Numbered from the stretch's first letter, positions 21,245-28,918 are shown. The stretch is DNA of 64,000 nucleotides from Halorarum halophilum (GCF_013401515.1 NZ_CP058532.1:84858-148857); one strand, 5' to 3'. Program-made: numbers and translations. The notes: generated from the sequence alone by a model not told the origin.

Positions 21245-22300
21245 ATGCAGGCTGTTATAGATGCGACGGGCAACGTGTCCTCGCTGTCCCCGATCAACGA
21301 CCGGCGGTCGCACTTCACCCTCCCCGTGGCTGGAAAGACCGTGATCGAACACGTCGTCGACACTCTCGTCGAGATCGGCGTCGAACGAATCGCCATCGTC
21401 ACTGACGAGGATTCACTCCGGACCGTCTTCGGCGCAGAACGCGGTGTCGACCGGCTCGCAACCGAAGACGTCGAGCTGTGTTTCGTCAAGCACTACTACG
21501 TCGACCGAGCCGCGAAGACGAACGGACTCGCCAGTGACTCGGGGTTCCTCTGGGTCCGCGGCGACATCCTGTACGACCAGGAGTCGCTCGCCGAGCTCGC
21601 CGAACACGACGCGGCGATCGGTCACGTGAACCTCCCGACAGCCGGTGTTCACGGACGCCTCGAGTTCAACGGTGACCGCGTCCGCGCTCGGCCTGGGGAT
21701 ATCGAACACTCGGGAGCGCACATGGCGTACGCGTACAAGTTCCCGGCTGAGGCTCACGAGTGGGACTACGGCATCGACCCCATGACGATCGAGCTCGCAG
21801 ACACGCACAGCCCGGAGGCGGTGCTCGTCGACTGGACGCCGATCACGAACCCGAACGACTACCTGGAGGCGAACCTCGCGTTCGCCGCTCGCCAGGAGGG
21901 TGGCGACATCGTCTGGGCGGAGTCCAGCCTCGACGAGGGGCTCGCTCAGAACTGCGTCATCACGGGCCCGTGTGTGATCGGGGAGGACGTGACCATCGAA
22001 CCCGGGGCGATCGTCGAATCATCCGTCATCCTCGACGGTGCCACCATCGGGGCTGGCTCGTACGTCGGCCACTCGGTGATCGGCGAGGGGGCAACGGTCG
22101 AGCAGAACGTCACCACGAACACGCGAGCGGCCAGTGGCGAGACGATCGTCGCTGAGTTCGACGGTGAGCGGATCGACACGGGGCGGACTGAGTTCGGCGC
22201 GATCGTCGGTCCGGGCGCGACGGTCCAGGCGGGCGTCACCATCCGCCGAGGGACGACGGTCGACACTGGGCTCACTGTCGATCCCGGCGAGACGGTCTGA
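21245..22300 (+). CDS. nucleotidyltransferase-like plus left-handed beta-helix protein
   Basis: The 351-aa protein is built like archaeal sugar-nucleotide pyrophosphorylases. An N-terminal Rossmann domain (residues 1-205) has LPVAGKTVIEHVVDTLVEIG, and a C-terminal hexapeptide-repeat beta helix (about 235-351) has CVITGPCVIGEDVTIEPGAI-type repeats. The nucleotide-binding signature is degenerate: where the family has G-x-G-T-R-L-x-P, this protein has GNVSSLSP. It may therefore be inactive, altered in substrate, or a structural protein. Position between lysis-like and membrane genes gives no clear clue. The start has a TATA-like sequence about 30 bases upstream. Confidence 0.65.
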   Translation: MQAVIDATGNVSSLSPINDRRSHFTLPVAGKTVIEHVVDTLVEIGVERIAIVTDEDSLRTVFGAERGVDRLATEDVELCFVKHYYVDRAAKTNGLASDSGFLWVRGDILYDQESLAELAEHDAAIGHVNLPTAGVHGRLEFNGDRVRARPGDIEHSGAHMAYAYKFPAEAHEWDYGIDPMTIELADTHSPEAVLVDWTPITNPNDYLEANLAFAARQEGGDIVWAESSLDEGLAQNCVITGPCVIGEDVTIEPGAIVESSVILDGATIGAGSYVGHSVIGEGATVEQNVTTNTRAASGETIVAEFDGERIDTGRTEFGAIVGPGATVQAGVTIRRGTTVDTGLTVDPGETV

Positions 22301-22304
22301 ACTG

Positions 22305-22454
22305 ATGGGACGCGACCTACTCTTGTTCGCAGCCGGCTACGCGCTGGTCGCAGTCGCGTTCTACCAGACGCCAGTGGGAATGCTCCTCGCGGCGCTGTAT
22401 GGGGCTGGCGCGTTCGCCTGTGTCAGTGTGTGGGTCCAGTATCGGGAAAACTGA
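22305..22454 (+). CDS. 49-aa two-TM membrane protein
   Basis: MGRDLLLFAAGYALVAVAFY, then GMLLAALYGAGAFACVSVWV: two hydrophobic segments at about 4-21 and 25-42 with a charged end (QYREN). It follows the nucleotidyltransferase-like gene after 4 bases. It could be a holin-class or accessory membrane protein. Confidence 0.6.
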   Translation: MGRDLLLFAAGYALVAVAFYQTPVGMLLAALYGAGAFACVSVWVQYREN

Positions 22455-22487
22455 TATAACCTATTTGATACGTATCGCCTGATAGTG
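22446..22487 (+). promoter_or_regulatory. late-type promoter variant before 22485 gene
   Basis: GAAAACTGATATAA (22446-22459) resembles the late motif. It is followed by CCTGATAGTGT, also seen as CAGATAGTGT after the promoters at 48373 and 51155. The predicted start is near the GTG at 22485. Confidence 0.55.
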
Positions 22488-22799
22488 TACGTCGAACACC
22501 TGTCTCCCGGCTACTGGGTGACGGAACTCGACGTCGTGGAGTGGGACGACGAATACGCGGTGATGGACACCGCCGACCACGCCGCGCTCGCCGAGTTCGT
22601 CTATGGATGCAGTAACCACCCGCTCCTCGTGAAGGAACACCGGAACACGAACGTCCACCTCCCGGTGTACCCCGAGAGCTCGATCCCGGAGGGGACGATC
22701 GTCGTCCCAGCAGAGAAACCAGCGTTCGAATCCTCCCGCGAGATCGTCCTCATCGTGAAGGAGAACTTCGCCAAGAAGCTGTTCAGGCTGATGGGCTAA
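22485..22799 (+). CDS. 104-aa hypothetical protein (GTG start)
   Basis: GTG 22485 lies about 27 bases from the TATA element. The protein reads MYVEHLSPGYWVTELDVVEW; it has mixed strands, an acidic first half and a basic C-terminal helix (VKENFAKKLFRLMG). No family recognised. It ends shortly before the large TACGTA palindrome. Confidence 0.65.
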   Translation: MYVEHLSPGYWVTELDVVEWDDEYAVMDTADHAALAEFVYGCSNHPLLVKEHRNTNVHLPVYPESSIPEGTIVVPAEKPAFESSREIVLIVKENFAKKLFRLMG

Positions 22800-22826
22800 T
22801 CGGGACTGACCCCTTCCGAACCCCTG

Positions 22827-22856
22827 TATGTACGTACATACGCGTATGTACGTACG
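22827..22856. repeat. 26-bp perfect palindrome made of TACGTA words, site 4
   Basis: The stretch 22830-22855 is perfectly self-complementary around a central CGCG (arms GTACGTACATA and TATGTACGTAC). The left arm itself contains the 14-bp palindrome TATGTACGTACATA (22827-22840). It could bind a dimeric protein, form a cruciform, or fold into an RNA hairpin at the end of the head operon. Confidence 0.65.
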
Positions 22857-23218
22857 TGCAAAAAGTTTTGAATACCGACAGGCCCGCTGTAGAGGTTCAG
22901 ACACTACCAGGGCCTCGACGACCCACTTCTGACGCCATAACCCCCACCCTACACGGGGGTAACATGCCCTTCCACGCGTTTCGCCCGAAATTGGCCCATA
23001 CACGAGCGCCTCAAGCCTCCTACCTCCTGAATACGCAATGTTGAGCGAACCTTCGACGTTACCCGAGAGGTTTCCTCCCACGAACCATTCATCTCGGATG
23101 GCCCAGAGTATTCTTCATGACACATTCTCACTCATGCCACCACCAGCGTTTCTTCAGGTATTCTATGAAGGCCATCCGAATAATAGGCTTGCAAGGTCGC
23201 CCACGTAACTGGGTTTTT
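22857..23218 (+). ncRNA. non-coding region with long-range stem and terminator
   Basis: No credible gene. CCCCCACCCTACACGGGGG (about 22943) is followed by AACATGCCCTTCC, closely matched by ACCCCTACCCTCTACGGG and AACATGTCCTTCC at about 48251-48283. A 9-bp perfect pair CGGATGGCC (23095-23103)/GGCCATCCG (23170-23178) encloses 66 bases, including CATGCCACCA at 23133. CCCA-CGTAAC-TGGG then TTTTT (23200-23218) is a good terminator. Together this could be an untranslated RNA of about 300 bases. Confidence 0.45.
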
Positions 23219-23250
23219 CTTGTATAAGAAATCTGATGTAGATGGAAATA

Positions 23251-23327
23251 CTTAATAACGCTTACAGTTTACATTAGAATACCCACAGCTACCCAGTGGG
23301 CCCCGCGCTTGACGCGCGGAACGGAGT
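23251..23327 (+). promoter_or_regulatory. promoter and two-hairpin leader of the SPFH operon
   Basis: TATA box CTTAATAA (23251-23258) puts the RNA start near 23278. Two perfect hairpins follow: CCCAC (23282-23286)/GTGGG (23296-23300) with loop AGCTACCCA, and CCGCGC (23303-23308)/GCGCGG (23314-23319). GGAACGGAGT (23318-23327) precedes the first ATG, as at 31818 and 37545. Confidence 0.6.
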
Positions 23328-23332
23328 AATCA

Positions 23333-23374
23333 ATGAAAGGAGATCGACACGGTTCGGAACGGAGGTACCGCTAA
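23333..23374 (+). CDS. 13-residue basic upstream ORF
   Basis: ATG 23333 reads MKGDRHGSERRYR and its TAA (23372-23374) shares a base with the SPFH start (TAATG). It contains GGAACGGAGG, a second copy of the leader word and a possible Shine-Dalgarno for the main gene. Confidence 0.4.
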   Translation: MKGDRHGSERRYR

Positions 23375-24231
23375 TGGAGACGTTCGACGTTCTGCGAGGA
23401 GGGTTCACGATTCTGGTCGTGATCGGCCTGGTTGTATCGGCGGTCGGCGCCGCCTCGATCGAAACTGTCGACGAGGGTCACGTGAAAGTGGTCAAGTACA
23501 AAGGTGAAGCCCGCGGGACGTTCACGCCCGGCGACTGGTACTTCATCAATCCAGCCACCCAGAGCACGGTCAGTATCAACACTCGGCCACAGAAGATGAC
23601 GTTCTCGGACCAACCGGGTGAGGGTGAGAAAAACCGGGACGATTCGATCAAAGTGATCACGCACGACGACGTTCGTGTCCCGGTCAATCTGCAAGTCACG
23701 TACAAGGTCACCGATGCTCGCCAGTTCTACGAGACCTGGCAAACACACGAAAACTTCCGTGCTCGTGTCCTCTACCCCGGCGTCGAGGACGGCGTGCTCG
23801 AAGTCGGTGGTGGCACTGAGTCGACTGTGATCGCAACTGACGAAGGGCGATCCGTGATGCGCAAAGCAGCCTTCGATGAGCTCCAGGAGCGAGCCGAAGG
23901 AACGGGTGCCGTGATCATGTCGGTGTCGATCAAGAAGGTCAACCTTCCGAGCGACATCACCCACGCAGCGGCCCAGGCCCAGGCGATGGAGCAGCAGAAG
24001 GTCGCCAAGCAGAAGGAGATCGAGATCGCCGAGCTCGAAGCCGAGCGGAAGCTGATCGAAGCCCGTGGTGACAAGGAAGCGGCGCTCGAGCGCGCCGAGG
24101 CGTACCAGCACGAGGGCGTGATCGAGGCGATGTACATCGAGAAGCTCGATGAGACGGACACGGTCTACATCCCCGTTGGCGCTGACGGCCTCCCAACGCA
24201 CCTCGACGTGAACACAGACGAGGACGAGTAA
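23374..24231 (+). CDS. SPFH/prohibitin-domain membrane protein
   Basis: The 285-aa protein has an N-terminal membrane span (residues about 9-30, GGFTILVVIGLVVSAVGAAS), an SPFH domain (about 35-205: GHVKVVKYKGEARGTFTPGD, DDVRVPVNLQVTYKV) and a long Ala/Glu/Lys coiled coil (about 207-255). This is the layout of stomatin/prohibitin proteins, which form ring or cage scaffolds on membranes. The coiled coil followed by the small TM/coiled-coil protein 24235-24402 suggests that the two form a complex. Possible roles are membrane microdomains for replication or assembly, or protection from superinfection. Start 23374 is preferred over 23296, since the upstream frame lies in the structured leader. Confidence 0.85.
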   Translation: METFDVLRGGFTILVVIGLVVSAVGAASIETVDEGHVKVVKYKGEARGTFTPGDWYFINPATQSTVSINTRPQKMTFSDQPGEGEKNRDDSIKVITHDDVRVPVNLQVTYKVTDARQFYETWQTHENFRARVLYPGVEDGVLEVGGGTESTVIATDEGRSVMRKAAFDELQERAEGTGAVIMSVSIKKVNLPSDITHAAAQAQAMEQQKVAKQKEIEIAELEAERKLIEARGDKEAALERAEAYQHEGVIEAMYIEKLDETDTVYIPVGADGLPTHLDVNTDEDE

Positions 24232-24234
24232 GTC

Positions 24235-24402
24235 ATGTCCGCGTTCGTCTACGTTGGCCTGATCCTGTTCTGGGTCTCGCTGCTGATCGTCGGTGTCGTG
24301 CTGTACCGACACATGAACCAGCGGGCTGAGAACCGCCACGAACAGACCATGAAGAAGCTCGAAAACCAGGAGAAGCTGTTCGAGCACGAGGACGAGCTAT
24401 GA
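24235..24402 (+). CDS. 55-aa TM plus coiled-coil protein
   Basis: One N-terminal TM helix (FVYVGLILFWVSLLIVGVVL, residues 4-23), then a charged amphipathic helix (AENRHEQTMKKLENQEKLFE). It begins 4 bases after the SPFH stop and overlaps thyX by ATGA. It probably sits in the membrane beside the SPFH protein. Confidence 0.7.
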   Translation: MSAFVYVGLILFWVSLLIVGVVLYRHMNQRAENRHEQTMKKLENQEKLFEHEDEL

Positions 24403-25316
24403 GCTCGGTGAGTGTCGGTCGAATCGACGACCGGTACACGCCCGAAGAGCTCGTCTGCGTCGGCGCACGCAACGACTACCGCGACGAGGGCGTCCTCGAG
24501 TACGAGTACGCCGAGATCATGGACGGCGCGTCCTGCAATCTCGACCACCTGTACGACGAGGCATCCGACGCCGGCCAGGTCGTGCTCGTCGACGACTCGA
24601 TCCCACCAAAGGCGGAGGGTGTCGTCGAGAAGCGTGAGAAGAATGGCGAGGACGAGTACGAGACGCACCGCTACTGGGTCTCTGACTCGGGCGTGCGGAC
24701 GCGAGCTCGCCAGAAGACGCTCCTCGACCACCTGATGCAGGGTGGGCACTGGGGCCCGTTCGAACACCCGGCGTGTACGATCGCGATCGAGGGGATCTCG
24801 CGAACGGCGATGGCCCAGCTCCGGACGCACCGGCACTTCACGTTCGACGTGATGTCGCTCCGGTACGTCCGCGTCGACACGGGCGAGCTCCTGGAGACGC
24901 TGGACTTCGAACACGACCCCAAGCCGTTCGAGGACCTGTTCGAGTACCCGGAGGCGTTCACCGCCGACGAGGTGGCAACGCGCCACGGCGTCGAGAAGGT
25001 CGAAGCCACCGCAGAGATGCGCCTCCGCGCAGTGAACCACGCCTACAGCCAGGCGGCGGACGTCTACAACGAGCTCGTCGACTGGAAGGTGCCGCAGGAG
25101 GAAGCACGGAAGATCCTCCCGATGGCGACGAAGGTGAACATGGTCGTGAGCGGGAACGCTCGCGCCTGGATGCACCTGATCAATATCCGCGGGAAAGCGA
25201 ACGTGCAGGGAGAAGCCCGCGAGATCGTGGACGGCTGCTTCAACGAGTGCAAGCAGTGGATGCCGTACACGTTCACTCGATACGACGAGATGCTCCCGAT
25301 GCCGCTCACACCATAA
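24399..25316 (+). CDS. thyX: flavin-dependent thymidylate synthase
   Basis: The 305-aa ThyX makes dTMP from dUMP with methylene-tetrahydrofolate and FAD. The segment HPACTIAIEGISRTAMAQLR leads into the signature, which here reads THRHFTFDVMSLRY (residues about 142-155) where the family has R-H-R-x-x-S-x-N-E-x-S-x-R-Y. The distal FAD/dUMP motif NARAWMHLINIRGKANVQGE (about 249-268) is well kept. Ser/Arg/Tyr of the signature are present, but the first Arg is Thr and Asn-Glu is Asp-Val, so catalysis should be checked. With NrdJ it would supply DNA precursors. Confidence 0.85.
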   Translation: MSSVSVGRIDDRYTPEELVCVGARNDYRDEGVLEYEYAEIMDGASCNLDHLYDEASDAGQVVLVDDSIPPKAEGVVEKREKNGEDEYETHRYWVSDSGVRTRARQKTLLDHLMQGGHWGPFEHPACTIAIEGISRTAMAQLRTHRHFTFDVMSLRYVRVDTGELLETLDFEHDPKPFEDLFEYPEAFTADEVATRHGVEKVEATAEMRLRAVNHAYSQAADVYNELVDWKVPQEEARKILPMATKVNMVVSGNARAWMHLINIRGKANVQGEAREIVDGCFNECKQWMPYTFTRYDEMLPMPLTP

Positions 25317-25332
25317 CGGAGACACGAAACCA

Positions 25333-25803
25333 ATGAGTAACACAGCAACTGACGCAACGATCGACAGCAGAGACGACATCCCGGACCGCGACGAGCTCGT
25401 CGAGCTTCGCCGCAACCAGGGACTCACGAATGAAGACATCGCGGAGCGCCACATCACGGAGTTCAGCCCCCGTCAGATCGGGATCTTCGCATCGATGTAC
25501 GGTATCAAGAAGGGCTGGAAGGACGCGGAGTATCTCCGCGAACAGATCGAGAACGGGGTGACCGTCGAAGAGCTGGCCGAGCAGTGGCCCGTCACCGAGA
25601 ACACGGTCCGCAACTGGCTCCGCGAGTACGACATCGACGAGAACCCGCTCCCGGACGCGTTCACCGACGCGATCGAGGCGCTCGAAGCCCTCCAGGACGC
25701 AGCCGAGGAATACGGTGGGGACGACCTGAAGCGCAACTACGACGAGTACGTCGAGATCGCCAACCAGCTCCAGGACGACTTCGACGACTGGAAGAACGCA
25801 TGA
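25333..25803 (+). CDS. 156-aa helix-turn-helix protein
   Basis: Two successive HTH-like segments can be seen: LVELRRNQGLTNEDIAERHI (residues about 22-41) and YLREQIENGVTVEELAEQWP followed by VTENTVRNWLREYDI (about 67-100). An acidic helical tail follows (DDFDDWKNA). It looks like a transcription regulator or a terminase-small-like DNA binder. The neighbouring ThyX gene ends 16 bases upstream. Confidence 0.7.
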   Translation: MSNTATDATIDSRDDIPDRDELVELRRNQGLTNEDIAERHITEFSPRQIGIFASMYGIKKGWKDAEYLREQIENGVTVEELAEQWPVTENTVRNWLREYDIDENPLPDAFTDAIEALEALQDAAEEYGGDDLKRNYDEYVEIANQLQDDFDDWKNA

Positions 25804-25964
25804 GCGACCCGCAGTACGAGATCCGTGTGGACGACGACCGCTCGTGGACGACGAACAGCGAGTTCGCCGAGTACGATGCGACGCACTTCGTCGCGGGGGC
25901 GCTACTGGGCGGTGCCGAGCACGTGACGATCCGCCAGGTCGAGGGCTTCGACGACGATGAGTGA
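25800..25964 (+). CDS. 54-aa hypothetical protein
   Basis: MSDPQYEIRVDDDRSWTTNS, small beta-alpha-beta layout with a hydrophobic helix (ATHFVAGALLGGAEHVTIRQ). Overlaps both neighbours (ATGA at 25800; 8 bases at the end). Function unknown. Confidence 0.7.
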   Translation: MSDPQYEIRVDDDRSWTTNSEFAEYDATHFVAGALLGGAEHVTIRQVEGFDDDE

Positions 25965-26259
25965 GGACGAACCCGAGCCGTCGATCCTCGCGAAGGCGGA
26001 CGAGACGGTCGGTCAACGCGCCAGGGAGTACGGCCCGCCCACGGAGAACTTCCAGGTGATCGCGGACATGTGGTCTGGCTACCTGGGCATCGAGATCACG
26101 GCGTACGACTACAGCCAGATGATGCAGCTCGCCAAGATCGGGCGGACGAAGACGGGGTCGCCTGACCGCGACACCCACCTCGATCAGGCCGGCTACGCCC
26201 AGTGTACGGACCTGGTGTACCAGGACGGGTCGCGCCCTTCGCCACCGCAGTTCGGCTAA
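25957..26259 (+). CDS. 100-aa DUF6378-like phage protein
   Basis: The pattern REYGPPTENFQVIADMWSGY, then YDYSQMMQLAKIGRTKTG and LDQAGYAQC matches a small helical family common in phages (I recall it as DUF6378) with conserved Asn-Phe, Met-Met, Lys-x-x-Arg and Asp-x-x-Gly-Tyr. These proteins have a layout close to all-alpha nucleotide pyrophosphatase-like folds, and their biochemical role is not established. The family name is from memory. Confidence 0.6.
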   Translation: MSEDEPEPSILAKADETVGQRAREYGPPTENFQVIADMWSGYLGIEITAYDYSQMMQLAKIGRTKTGSPDRDTHLDQAGYAQCTDLVYQDGSRPSPPQFG

Positions 26260-26374
26260 GGGCGAACCCCTCACGTTTCATACACATACGAATGCGGCCA
26301 CGAATCATACACCGAAGAGGCGGAGCCTCACGGTTTCGAGAACAGTATAGAGTCTGACTTATCAGCTAAAAGAA

Positions 26375-26417
26375 ACTTATATAATCGCTCCCTGTCAACT
26401 ATAGGTAAAGAAAAATG
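26375..26417 (+). promoter_or_regulatory. promoter of the 26415 operon
   Basis: AAACTTATATAATC holds a strong TATA box (CTTATATAA, near 26378-26386), about 30 bases before ATG 26415. The transcript should begin near ATAGGTAAAG, a short leader. Confidence 0.7.
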
Positions 26418-27395
26418 TCCACCCAAACTTCCGTCGTGGAGAACAGCAAGCGCCACTGGGCGCTCCTCTGTCTCGCGCTCTATCAGGACGCGAACGGAGA
26501 CGGCGCGACGACCAGAGAACTGTACGATGCCGCCGAGGGCGTGTTCGATGACGCCAAGGACGTTTCGTACACGTGCCGCGATCTGTTCGACGAACGCGGC
26601 ATCGTCGAGCGAGAGCCCGACCCGAACACGCACAGAGCGTACCGGTACTACCTCAACGAACAGGGCTGGGGCGCGCTCAAGAGAGCGGGTGAGCCGACGC
26701 AGACGGCCGATGGCCAACCCATCGGTCGGGGCGTCGTTTCACTCCCGGCGAAGCCGCCAGCCGTCAAAGCACCGACTACGAAACAGACGATCGACGTCGC
26801 GATCGATGAGACCGGAGAAGATCCCGGCCCGTTCGCTTCGGCCAAAGCCCGTCGACGCTACTTCGCCGAGAAGCGGGACGAAGATTATATCGAGTGGCTG
26901 GAATCCGAGTGGCGACCGGAGAACACGGTCGACGACGGTGACGACCAGTCAGAGTCGGTGACTGACGAGCTCGACGAAGCGATCGCACTCAACAAGCGAG
27001 CGGACGCTGGCGGTGAGATCCAGTTTGAAGGGCTCGACGAGATGATGAACGACGTCCTCGGCCAGGATGACTCCGACGAGCTGCGCGACCTTCCCGAGAC
27101 GATCGATCTCTCGCCCGACTGGGACTGGCTCGGCACCCAGCTCGTCAAGCTCGGCTTCGTCGGGTTGGCTCGTGAAGCGTTCGAGGGCAAGCTCTCGCCG
27201 ACGATCGTCCACAACGACATCCTGGATACGATCTACAAGCACGCGAACGATCCGGACGTCGACCTGGACTTGGAAGCGCCCACCGACGGCGCCCTGACGC
27301 TGGTCGAGTCCGCTCCCGACCCGGAGGAGGTCGCCCAGTTCAAGCAGGCACTCGGCATCGACACCGAGTCCAGCGACACTGCGACCGCATCCTGA
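26415..27395 (+). CDS. 326-aa winged-helix N-terminal protein
   Basis: Residues 1-95 form a probable winged helix: HWALLCLALYQDANGDGATT, TRELYDAAEGVFDDAKDVSY, TCRDLFDERGIVERE and a strand RAYRYYLNEQGWGAL. The middle is acidic, and the C-terminal 120 residues are a separate helical acidic domain (DEMMNDVLGQDDSDELRDLP and WLGTQLVKLGFVGLAREAFE). It is probably a DNA-binding regulator with a viral effector domain. It leads a long overlapping operon (26415-31700). Confidence 0.65.
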   Translation: MSTQTSVVENSKRHWALLCLALYQDANGDGATTRELYDAAEGVFDDAKDVSYTCRDLFDERGIVEREPDPNTHRAYRYYLNEQGWGALKRAGEPTQTADGQPIGRGVVSLPAKPPAVKAPTTKQTIDVAIDETGEDPGPFASAKARRRYFAEKRDEDYIEWLESEWRPENTVDDGDDQSESVTDELDEAIALNKRADAGGEIQFEGLDEMMNDVLGQDDSDELRDLPETIDLSPDWDWLGTQLVKLGFVGLAREAFEGKLSPTIVHNDILDTIYKHANDPDVDLDLEAPTDGALTLVESAPDPEEVAQFKQALGIDTESSDTATAS

Positions 27396-27416
27396 CATGC
27401 CACCAGCAACAGCTGA

Positions 27417-27492
27417 CCCACTTGGACTTCGCCGGGGTTCGACTCCTCGGGTGGGCGTGCGCTCCCCACAGGCGCCTACCAAATGCTGTGGG
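27417..27492 (+). ncRNA. tRNA-like leader element, copy B
   Basis: Outer stem CCCAC (27417-27421)/GTGGG (27451-27455), linker TTGGACTTCG, and a canonical T-arm CCGGGG-TTCGACT-CCTCGG (27432-27450). A second hairpin CCCACAG (27465-27471)/CTGTGGG (27486-27492) has loop GCGCCTACCAAATG, close to the loop GGCGCTCTACAAACGA of copy A. ATG 27506 follows after 13 bases. The element lies just after a stop codon and an ACATGCCACCA word. Confidence 0.65.
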
Positions 27493-27505
27493 ATGGACGA
27501 AAGAA

Positions 27506-27706
27506 ATGCAAGCAGCTACCCAAACTGACTCCCCAGAGCCCGTCGCGCTCGACGAGGAAGATGAGTTGTCCATCCGTGAAATGGACGATGCGGATCTCGT
27601 CGTCGAGTACGCCCGGGCTCACCAACGAATCGAGAACGAATTAGAACGGATGGATAGTCTGTTCGAAGAACTACGCTTCCGCTCGAAACACGGAGACCGC
27701 CCATGA
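27506..27706 (+). CDS. 66-aa acidic coiled-coil-like protein behind structured leader
   Basis: MQAATQTDSPEPVALDEEDE, then one long helix (VVEYARAHQRIENELERMDS). Start 27506 is chosen because the upstream in-frame codons fall within the tRNA-like element. It overlaps the next gene by ATGA. Function unknown. Confidence 0.7.
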   Translation: MQAATQTDSPEPVALDEEDELSIREMDDADLVVEYARAHQRIENELERMDSLFEELRFRSKHGDRP

Positions 27707-28128
27707 CGGTGCGGTCGCTCACGATCGACGGATTCGGGCACGATGATGGCGAGCCGGTCCTTCGCGTGTCGGCTGTAACGGACGCTGATCCGTGGGGCCG
27801 ATTCGACCTACAGTACATGGTCCTCCCCGCGTCGGCGCTCGATGACGCGCTCCTCCCCCGCGGAGAGCCGGACGAGCAGTTCGACCCCGGACAACCGGTG
27901 TTCGTCGTCCGTGATCGGCGAGAGATCCGTGCCGTGTGGGAGTACGACGCGCCACTGGCCGAGTGGATGGATGCGGTGATCGACGCCCGCGGCTACCGGT
28001 GCGTGATCGAGTACAACCCGCGAGAGGGCGACCAGTTGACGTCGGTCGCCGGTCATACCGTTCGGCTCCGGTCGAACGACGTGAGCGCCTTTCGCCAGAT
28101 GCGGTCCATCCTGGGGGCCGAGTCATGA
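27703..28128 (+). CDS. 141-aa hypothetical protein
   Basis: MTVRSLTIDGFGHDDGEPVL. Mostly beta strands separated by acidic loops, with a hydrophobic middle (WMDAVIDARGYRCVIEY). No motif recognised. ATGA overlaps at both ends. Confidence 0.7.
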   Translation: MTVRSLTIDGFGHDDGEPVLRVSAVTDADPWGRFDLQYMVLPASALDDALLPRGEPDEQFDPGQPVFVVRDRREIRAVWEYDAPLAEWMDAVIDARGYRCVIEYNPREGDQLTSVAGHTVRLRSNDVSAFRQMRSILGAES

Positions 28129-28394
28129 TCGACCCGAACTTCCTGTTCGTCCTGGACGACGACAGTGAGGTGTTCGAAGACGGGTACGGTCACCAGCCCG
28201 CCAGCCGAGTCGCGGTGGCCAGCTACTACTCGGACTTCTGGTTCCCGAGCAACAGTCACCCCCGGACGTACCCGACGTACAAGGCGACGGGCGCGAACGG
28301 CCAGGTGTACATCCGAGAGAAGGACGTGCAGTACATCGTCGAGCTCACGAGTGACGAGTTCCGCCCGCTCGATGGCGACGGAGTAGAGGCATGA
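28125..28394 (+). CDS. 89-aa hypothetical protein
   Basis: MIDPNFLFVLDDDSEVFEDG, Tyr- and Ser-rich beta-type sequence (VASYYSDFWFPSNSHPRTYP). Overlaps both neighbours. Function unknown. Confidence 0.7.
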   Translation: MIDPNFLFVLDDDSEVFEDGYGHQPASRVAVASYYSDFWFPSNSHPRTYPTYKATGANGQVYIREKDVQYIVELTSDEFRPLDGDGVEA

Positions 28395-28918
28395 CCGACG
28401 AGTTCGTTCCTGTCCGCCGCGAGGTCGCCGTACGCGCCGCGAGAGAGCTCGGAGAGACGGCCGAGTACTGTGACTCGTCTGAGCAGATGGAGCGCATAGC
28501 GCAGCTGCTGGAGGCCGTAGAATCGATTCAGCGGTCACTCGATGGTGACCATGAGGGGAAGCTCAGTCACCCCGACCAGGAGACGTGCGTTCGCGAAGAG
28601 GCGTTCCTGGACCGAGACTCGGTTATCGAGGAGATGGACGGCGTGGGCTGGTACGTCACTCGCTCGTGCCCAGTGTGCAATCGGTGCTTCGTATACGTCT
28701 ACGAGTTCGAGGGCATCTTCGACACTGACGAGCAGGAGTACGTCGACCACCAGACGTACCACGAGTACGGTCTCGGCGACATGGACTGGGACACGGACGA
28801 GGGGTACTACGGCGACTTGGATTACTCCATCCCGGCCACCGACAACGCACGATTCGAGCGCGTGTACATCATGGACCGCATTCTGAACGAGCACGACGAG
28901 CTCGTGAGGTCGATATGA
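28391..28918 (+). CDS. 175-aa protein with Cys/His site
   Basis: An N-terminal helical region is followed by CPVCNRCF near residues 95-102 and a Tyr/Asp-rich acidic C-terminal half with HQTYHEY near 118-124. Cys and His together could form a zinc site. Family not recognised. ATGA overlaps at both ends. Confidence 0.7.
   Translation: MTDEFVPVRREVAVRAARELGETAEYCDSSEQMERIAQLLEAVESIQRSLDGDHEGKLSHPDQETCVREEAFLDRDSVIEEMDGVGWYVTRSCPVCNRCFVYVYEFEGIFDTDEQEYVDHQTYHEYGLGDMDWDTDEGYYGDLDYSIPATDNARFERVYIMDRILNEHDELVRSI

Noticed and set aside
22134..22304. Upstream in-frame extension of the 22305 membrane protein
   Set aside because: The extension is Ser/Arg-rich and lies inside the beta-helix coding sequence in another frame; ATG 22305 fits the gene spacing.
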